Shown: in pieces, positions 5,726-9,960 of the stretch
How the letters are laid out: each line of letters opens with the position of its first letter
Position numbering within the stretch: position 1 is the first letter of the stretch
Assembly (NCBI GenBank): GCA_002441095.1
Contig: DJVG01000019.1
Location: forward strand, 1-9,960
DNA length: 9,960 nt
Origin: Elusimicrobia bacterium UBA6262
GTDB taxonomy: Bacteria > CAYTYR01 > UBA6262
Direction of reading: 5' to 3'
Position numbers and translations under genes: made by a program
Notes under the pieces: model-generated
Database searches by the model: none
Seen by the model: the letters and a program-made list of their open reading frames with translations, nothing else
What the model was told of the DNA's origin: nothing

Positions 5726-7399
5726 ATGAATAATATCTGGTTATTGACCAAAATAAATCTCTTATCATTGCGCAATAGCATCAGGATTAACTCCAAAGAA
5801 GATATTATTAAAAGAGTTTTATTCCCGTTAATGGGGGCTCTTTTCCTCTGGGGTCTGTATGTGCTATGCTATAAAGGTATGGTCTACATGCGGGGAACAC
5901 CGCTCTTAGGCCCGCTGTTGATCGCCCGGTTTTTTGCCATGATCTTCCTGGCTTTCATGGCGATGCTTATTTTCTCCAATATAATCACCAGTTTTACCGC
6001 TATTTATTTCTCCTATGACCTGCATCTTCTTTTGAGCAGTCCTATTTCCTTTAATGTTATCTTTATACTTAAGTTTTTGGAAACCATGGTTTATTCTTCA
6101 TGGATGCTGCTATTGGCCTTGTCTCCGCTCATTGTTTCGTATGCGCAGGTATATCTTTATCCCATCAGTGGATCTTTACTGTCCATACTCGCTCTGATCC
6201 CGTTTTTTGTGATCTGTTCCGGGGTCGGTGTCCTGCTTAGTCTTGTCCTGATGTACTTCTTCCCCAGTAAGAAAACCCGTGATATTTTTATAGTTTTAGG
6301 GGTTATACTGGGCAGCGGCATGTACTTGTTTTTCCGGTTCCTGCAGCCTGAGCGTATCACTAATCCTACCGAAATGATGAGTATTTTCCAGTATATGGCC
6401 GGCCTCCAGGCACCGGTGGCCGGATATTCGCCTAGTTACTGGGCAGCTCAAGCCATAATATATTCAGTCCGTCATCCGCTTAATAATTATTATTACTATT
6501 TAAGCTTTTTATGCATCACTGCCCTGGTCCTGCTGGTCATTAACCTGGTGGTAGCTAAATATGTATATTATGAGGGCTGGGTCTCCAGCCAGGATGCGGC
6601 CAAAAAGGTTTTTAAAAAATCCTTCTTGGCCAAACTGGATACCAGCAGGTTTATCGTCGTATTACCCCGGGAGTTTAAGGCTTTATTATTTAAGGACATC
6701 AGGATTTTCTTCCGTGATACCAGCCAATGGTCGCAGATACTTTTACTGCTGGTCCTGGTAATAGTCTATGTATTCAATATCTATAAATTGCCTTTGGACC
6801 TGCCGGTATTGCGGCTCCTGGTCTCGTTCCTAAATATCGGGATGGTAGGGTTTGTAATCGCCGCCGTAGCTTTGCGTTTTGTCTTCCCCCAGGTCAGCCT
6901 GGAAGGGAATAGCTTTTGGATCATCAGAAGCGCCCCGCTTTCCGTGAACCGTTTTATGTGGGAGAAATTCTGGTTATCCCTGATCCCCCTGCTGGTATTA
7001 TCAACTGCCTTGATCTGGTTCTCGAATATTGTGCTGAAGGCCAGTCCTGTCATGATGGTTTTTACCACAGCGACAGTATTTTTCCAGACGATCGGCTTGA
7101 CTGGTATGGGTATCGGCATGGGAGCCTATTTTCCGCGCTTTAAAGTGGAAAATATCGCCCAAATAGAATCCAGTATGGGCGGAGTATTATATATGGTTTT
7201 CTCTTTGTTCTATATTGGCTTGACTATTGCTTTGGAGGCGTTGCCTGTAAGAATGTATGTAGTAGGACAGATCGGTGCCAGGTTCTGGTCATCCACATTG
7301 TTGATCGGTACAATTGGTGCCATCCTGGTGATGAATTTCCTGGTGACCTATCTCCCGATGAAAATGGGCATTAAAGCTATTGAGCGTATGGATCTTTAA
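5726..7399 (+). CDS. ABC exporter membrane protein, large ABC-2-like permease
   Basis: Polytopic inner-membrane protein expected to form the channel for the preceding ATPase, 15 bases upstream. The 557-residue product has roughly twelve hydrophobic segments by eye, around 31-50, 65-90, 111-137, 148-178, 186-205, 258-280, 336-353, 364-386, 412-434, 440-466, 487-506 and 520-544. A cytoplasmic stretch, about 282-335, separates two six-segment halves. It ends in LPREFKALLFKDIRIFFRD (313-331) followed by TSQWSQ, a basic-aromatic motif typical of large ABC-2-related exporter subunits (the Putative ATP-binding cassette family, PF16949, as I recall it). The size, about twice that of ordinary ABC-2 permeases, suggests both halves are fused in one chain. 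No strong ribosome binding site precedes the ATG, only GTGATAA, so coupling to the ATPase is likely. The substrate cannot be inferred. Confidence 0.82.
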   Translation: MNNIWLLTKINLLSLRNSIRINSKEDIIKRVLFPLMGALFLWGLYVLCYKGMVYMRGTPLLGPLLIARFFAMIFLAFMAMLIFSNIITSFTAIYFSYDLHLLLSSPISFNVIFILKFLETMVYSSWMLLLALSPLIVSYAQVYLYPISGSLLSILALIPFFVICSGVGVLLSLVLMYFFPSKKTRDIFIVLGVILGSGMYLFFRFLQPERITNPTEMMSIFQYMAGLQAPVAGYSPSYWAAQAIIYSVRHPLNNYYYYLSFLCITALVLLVINLVVAKYVYYEGWVSSQDAAKKVFKKSFLAKLDTSRFIVVLPREFKALLFKDIRIFFRDTSQWSQILLLLVLVIVYVFNIYKLPLDLPVLRLLVSFLNIGMVGFVIAAVALRFVFPQVSLEGNSFWIIRSAPLSVNRFMWEKFWLSLIPLLVLSTALIWFSNIVLKASPVMMVFTTATVFFQTIGLTGMGIGMGAYFPRFKVENIAQIESSMGGVLYMVFSLFYIGLTIALEALPVRMYVVGQIGARFWSSTLLIGTIGAILVMNFLVTYLPMKMGIKAIERMDL

Positions 7400-7586
7400 G
7401 AGCAGTAAATCAGGGTATCTGGTAATCAGGAAGTGGTTACCAGGATATCGGGATACCAGGTTTCCCTGATAATCTGTTTTCCTGATGTCCACAACATGAC
7501 CTGTCCCCGCGTCTTAGATCCCGATTTATCGGGATCAGCAGGGGATAACCTGATGTACTGATAACCGTTTGTAAGGATAGAGAAAA
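7400..7586. other. 187-base gap with degenerate CAGGATAT repeats and a perfect hairpin
   Basis: This is the second-longest gene-free stretch in the window. The left part is built from CAGG/CCTG words: CAGGATAT (7441-7448), CGGGATAC (7449-7456) and CAGG (7457-7460) keep an 8-base period. TGGTAA (7420-7425) and TTACCA (7437-7442) are inverted, and CCTGAT recurs in the opposite sense to 7493. The right part holds GATCCCGA (7517-7524) and TCGGGATC (7529-7536) around loop TTTA, enclosed by TCCCC (7504-7508) and GGGGA (7541-7545). No T-run follows, so an intrinsic terminator is doubtful. AAGGAT (7573-7578) is the ribosome binding site of the next gene. No open reading frame of interest is seen. Confidence 0.6.
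7517..7536. repeat. Perfect 8-base inverted repeat (hairpin)
   Basis: GATCCCGA and TCGGGATC are perfect reverse complements around the four-base loop TTTA, with a possible outer TCCCC/GGGGA clamp. It lies 117 bases after the permease stop and 50 bases before the lipoprotein start. It could be an extragenic palindrome, an mRNA end-protecting hairpin, a factor-dependent terminator or a protein-binding dyad. The sequence does not decide between these. Confidence 0.85.
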
Positions 7587-8228
7587 ATGAAAAAATTAAA
7601 AGCGTTAATCATTATATTACTATTACTTATTACTGGTTGCCAGCAGCAAATGCCCAAAGACCAATTATTGGTTGAGGATGCGGAAGAATGGATCAATGCC
7701 CAGGGTTATGACAAAGCATTGGAAAGCCTGAAAAAAGCCATTGAACTTAATCCGAGGAATGTGAAAGCCTATATGTTGCTGGGAGATGTTTATTATTTCC
7801 AGTCTAATGTCATTATGTTCCGCATGCAGGTATTAAACCTGGCCTTTAAATACGGCCGGAGATTACGCTATGCTACCGCTAAAGAGCTGGATTTTGCTAC
7901 CCCTACAGAAGAGATATTGCTATCAGGAATGAGTTCTTACCAAAAAGCCCTGGATTTATTAAATGAAGGGCTGGTTGAACCAACAGTAGAAGACACCTAT
8001 CTCAATTACGAACTCGGCTGGGGATATATGGCCATGGATGATATAACCAACGCTAAGAAATACTTCCAGAGCTCGATTAAAGATGGCAAGGACCGCTGGG
8101 ATGTAAAAAGCGCCGAAAGATATATCTTGTATTTAGAGCAGAAAGCTATTGACCAAAAAAACCAGGAAATACTGGAAAAAGCAAAAAAAGAACTGCAAGA
8201 AAAAAAGAAGAGGCAGATTAAAAAATGA
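7587..8228 (+). CDS. TPR-repeat lipoprotein
   Basis: Predicted membrane-anchored lipoprotein with a protein-binding helical repeat domain. The N-terminus, MKKLKALIII followed by LLLLITGC, is a lipoprotein signal with lipobox ITGC, so lipidation at Cys18 is expected. A clear tetratricopeptide repeat spans about 29-62 (AEEWINAQGYDKALESLKK, AIELNP). A second is suggested at about 138-170 (YELGWGYMAMDD, NAKKYFQSSI), and a helical region around 115-130 may be another. The tail (about 183-213) is charged, rich in Lys/Glu/Gln and probably coiled. At 213 residues it is a small scaffold. Its stop overlaps the start of the deacetylase gene by four bases (ATGA, 8225-8228), implying linked expression and perhaps partnership at the envelope. 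No specific family member is recognised. TPR lipoproteins occur in outer-membrane assembly, exopolysaccharide export and cell-wall complexes. Confidence 0.82.
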   Translation: MKKLKALIIILLLLITGCQQQMPKDQLLVEDAEEWINAQGYDKALESLKKAIELNPRNVKAYMLLGDVYYFQSNVIMFRMQVLNLAFKYGRRLRYATAKELDFATPTEEILLSGMSSYQKALDLLNEGLVEPTVEDTYLNYELGWGYMAMDDITNAKKYFQSSIKDGKDRWDVKSAERYILYLEQKAIDQKNQEILEKAKKELQEKKKRQIKK

Positions 8229-8911
8229 AAAAATTGATCATCTTTATTATTTTGATAGTGATGCTGTCCAGCGCTGCTTATGCTCTTAACAAAAATTACC
8301 TGGGCTGGGCAGTAGGTCAGGCCAAAACTACTGAAAAGGTGGTTGCCTTGACCTTTGATGATGGCCCACACAAAATCTATACACCACAGGTTCTCTCTGT
8401 ATTAAGGCAACACAATATAAAAGCAACATTTTTCATGTGCGGGACATATGCGCAGTATTATCCTGAACTGGTAAAACAGGCATCAGCAGATGGTCACGAG
8501 ATAGCGAATCATACTTTCAGCCATCCTAATCTATTTAAGAATAAAGCCAAACGCGGAGCAGCACTGGTTAATGAAGTAAAGCAAATGAATCAATTGATCG
8601 AAAAACTAACCATGATCCGTCCAGCATATTTCCGTGCCCCTTATAATTACATGGGGCCAGAGACGGTCAAAGCGATAAATGATCTAGGCCTGATTTATGT
8701 GAGCTGGACTTTCAGCGTCAAAGATTGGGAAAAGCCAGCTCCTGCAGTTATGGTAGATAACTTTAATAAAAGACTGATACCAGGAGCGATCGTCTTGCTG
8801 CACGATGGCGGCGGGAACAGGGCCAATACGGTAGCGGCTTTGCCAGGCATGATCGAGGCAGCCAGGAAAAAAGGATATCGGTTCGTGACCCTGGGAGAAC
8901 TACTCAAGTAA
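8225..8911 (+). CDS. Secreted polysaccharide deacetylase (NodB domain, CE4 family)
   Basis: Predicted metal-dependent hydrolase removing N- or O-acetyl groups from an envelope polysaccharide such as peptidoglycan or an exopolysaccharide. The 228-residue product has a signal peptide (hydrophobic 4-14, likely cleavage after AAYA at about 20) and then one NodB domain. Motifs are in order: TFDDGP (43-48), with the catalytic base Asp45 and metal ligand Asp46; HTFSHP (96-101), with metal ligands His96 and His100; RAPY (137-140); a DW pair (167-168); and LLHDGG (191-196), with His193. All catalytic residues are present, so activity is expected. It starts at ATG 8225 inside the lipoprotein stop (ATGA), indicating translational coupling. 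It resembles PdaA/PgdA-type and chitooligosaccharide deacetylases, and the substrate is not determinable here. Confidence 0.93.
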   Translation: MKKLIIFIILIVMLSSAAYALNKNYLGWAVGQAKTTEKVVALTFDDGPHKIYTPQVLSVLRQHNIKATFFMCGTYAQYYPELVKQASADGHEIANHTFSHPNLFKNKAKRGAALVNEVKQMNQLIEKLTMIRPAYFRAPYNYMGPETVKAINDLGLIYVSWTFSVKDWEKPAPAVMVDNFNKRLIPGAIVLLHDGGGNRANTVAALPGMIEAARKKGYRFVTLGELLK

Positions 8912-8914
8912 CAA

Positions 8915-8942
8915 AGTTACGAGTTTCAAGTTGCGAGTTTTG
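8915..8942 (+). repeat. 7-base tandem array, left arm of a large dyad before clpB
   Basis: AGTTACG (8915-8921), AGTTTCA (8922-8928), AGTTGCG (8929-8935) and AGTTTTG (8936-8942) repeat with an exact 7-base period, beginning just after the deacetylase stop codon. The reverse-complement array follows at 8965-8999. Confidence 0.85.
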
Positions 8943-9003
8943 AAAATGTTATGAGATCAACCTATAACTCGTAACTCGAAACCTGGAACCAGAAACTTTT
9001 TTT
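8916..9003 (+). terminator. Candidate intrinsic terminator made from inverted repeat arrays
   Basis: Bases 8916-8939 and 8966-8989 are reverse complements at 19 of 24 positions, counted by eye, and are separated by a 26-base loop. Seven T residues follow at 8997-9003. This is the geometry of a rho-independent terminator for the lipoprotein-deacetylase unit. The stem is imperfect and only moderately GC-rich, and the T-run starts seven bases after it, so termination efficiency is uncertain. Confidence 0.4.
8965..8999 (+). repeat. 7-base tandem array, right (inverted) arm of the dyad
   Basis: TAACTCG (8965-8971) and TAACTCG (8972-8978) are identical, followed by AAACCTG (8979-8985), GAACCAG (8986-8992) and AAACTTT (8993-8999), all with a 7-base period. 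TAACTCG is the complement of the CGAGTT(A) core of the left arm. Confidence 0.75.
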
Positions 9004-9013
9004 GAGGTTGGCT

Positions 9014-9960
9014 ATGGATATTAACAAATTTACCTATAAAGCGCAGGAAGCTCTGCAGGAGGCGCAGAGAAGAACAACAGAAGCAGGGCAACAACAGGTA
9101 GAACTTGAACATTTATTGGCTGCTTTATTGGCCCAGGAAGATGGTATCGTTCCGCTTATCCTGCAGGAATCTGGACTGGAACAAGGGGCCATACAAAGGG
9201 AAAACAATGCGGTCATTGCTAAATATCCCCGGGTATCCGGAAGCGGGCAAATATACATTTCGCCGGCTTTAGACCGGGCACTGAATAATAGTTTCAAGGA
9301 AGCGCAAAAACTGAAAGATGAATTTGTTTCCACAGAACATATCCTATTGGCTATCCTGGATGAATCAATACCTGTCCTGAAAGCTAAGGGAATGACCAGG
9401 GAAAAAGCCTTGCAAGCATTGCAAAAGGTGAGAGGGGGCCAGCAAGTGACAGACCAAAATCCTGAAGTAAAATACAAAGCTTTAGAAAAATATAGCCGTG
9501 ATTTGACGGAGCTGGCGAGAAAAGGCAAATTGGATCCGGTGATCGGCCGGGATGACGAAATTCGCCGGGTGATACAGGTGTTATCGCGCCGTACCAAGAA
9601 TAATCCGGTGCTGATTGGTGAGCCGGGGGTGGGCAAGACGGCTATTGTTGAAGGGCTGGCGCAGCGTATCGTGCGCGGTGACGTGCCCGAGGGGCTTAAA
9701 AATAAAAAGATTGTGGCTCTGGACATGGGTGCACTAGTGGCTGGGGCTAAGTTTCGTGGCGAATTTGAGGAGAGGCTAAAGGCTGTTTTGAAGGAGGTAC
9801 AGCAATCCGAAGGCCGTATTATCCTTTTTATCGATGAGCTGCATACAGTAGTTGGCGCAGGTGCAGCGGAGGGTTCCATGGATGCTTCCAACATGCTTAA
9901 ACCTATGCTGGCACGCGGCGAACTGCACTGCATTGGTGCCACCACGCTCAACGAATACCG
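9014..9960 (+). CDS. clpB: ClpB disaggregase, N-terminal part (runs off the window)
   Basis: AAA+ chaperone that, with DnaK/DnaJ/GrpE, threads aggregated proteins through a hexameric ring. Only the first 315 residues of about 860-870 are inside the window, and the frame is open to the last base. The N-terminal Clp repeat domain spans about 1-142 (start MDINKFTYKAQEAL, second repeat near KDEFVSTEHILLAILD). The first ATPase domain follows with KYSRDLTELARKGKLDPVIG (159-178), Walker A GEPGVGKT (202-209), the pore loop GAKFRGEFEER (244-254) and Walker B ILFIDE (270-275), ending near the sensor region IGATTLNEY. The pore-loop aromatic is Phe247 where E. coli ClpB has Tyr251, a conservative change. 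GAGG (9004-9007) lies six bases before the ATG. No CIRCE operator or clear heat-shock promoter is visible upstream. It could only be confused with ClpA/ClpC, and the sequence favours ClpB. Confidence 0.93.
   Translation, partial: MDINKFTYKAQEALQEAQRRTTEAGQQQVELEHLLAALLAQEDGIVPLILQESGLEQGAIQRENNAVIAKYPRVSGSGQIYISPALDRALNNSFKEAQKLKDEFVSTEHILLAILDESIPVLKAKGMTREKALQALQKVRGGQQVTDQNPEVKYKALEKYSRDLTELARKGKLDPVIGRDDEIRRVIQVLSRRTKNNPVLIGEPGVGKTAIVEGLAQRIVRGDVPEGLKNKKIVALDMGALVAGAKFRGEFEERLKAVLKEVQQSEGRIILFIDELHTVVGAGAAEGSMDASNMLKPMLARGELHCIGATTLNEY

Noticed and set aside
7517..7536. Rho-independent terminator at the GATCCCGA hairpin
   Set aside because: The stem is perfect but is followed by AGCAGGGG rather than a T-run on the + strand, and the - strand offers no T-run either.
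8912..9013. CIRCE operator or heat-shock promoter for clpB
   Set aside because: No TTAGCACTC-N9-GAGTGCTAA dyad occurs. The inverted AGTTACG arrays differ in sequence and have a 26-base loop.
9034..9951. Long open frame on the - strand (305 codons)
   Set aside because: It lies entirely opposite clpB, whose + strand product shows all expected AAA+ motifs. The - strand translation is Ser/Ala/Pro-rich with no domain and no ribosome binding site, so it is a shadow frame.
1..9960. CRISPR array
   Set aside because: The repeats seen are 7-14 base degenerate units without regular spacers, and no Cas gene is present.

Overview
The window is a gene-dense bacterial chromosome segment. All nine genes lie on the + strand, gaps are short, and strong AGGAGG-type ribosome binding sites precede several genes. 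No tRNA, rRNA, CRISPR, phage gene or transposase is visible. The mixture of divergent core enzymes and odd repetitive intergenic DNA suggests an uncultured bacterial lineage. Omnitrophota or a neighbouring candidate phylum is my guess from general appearance, not a result.

Layout. (1) 78-4095 is a glycolysis cluster: 6-phosphofructokinase, a long class II fructose-bisphosphate aldolase and pyruvate kinase. All three keep the main catalytic residues but depart from consensus at positions known to affect cofactor, cation or substrate binding. (2) 4135-4961 holds a hotdog-fold acyl-CoA thioesterase and aspartate 1-decarboxylase (panD). (3) 4958-7399 is an ABC exporter: an ATPase whose GTG start overlaps the panD stop, followed by a 557-residue membrane protein. 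(4) 7587-8911 is a translationally coupled pair, a TPR lipoprotein and a secreted NodB-type polysaccharide deacetylase, both acting at the envelope. (5) 9014 to the window end is the 5' third of clpB, the disaggregating chaperone.

The genes up to 7399 could be one long transcript, since they share a strand and no convincing intrinsic terminator separates them. The 187-base gap at 7400-7586 and the dyad with a T-run before clpB are the likeliest unit boundaries.

The most unusual feature is between the genes. Most gaps contain their own short-period degenerate tandem array of 7, 8 or 14 bases, with a different unit in each gap. Some arrays overlap the promoter or ribosome binding site region, and one is inverted to form a long dyad. 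Separately, the fba-pyk gap carries a 123-base, highly structured, inverted-repeat-bounded insertion flanked by an exact 52-base direct duplication of the 3' end of the aldolase gene. This may be a small non-autonomous mobile element with a long target duplication, or an assembly artefact.
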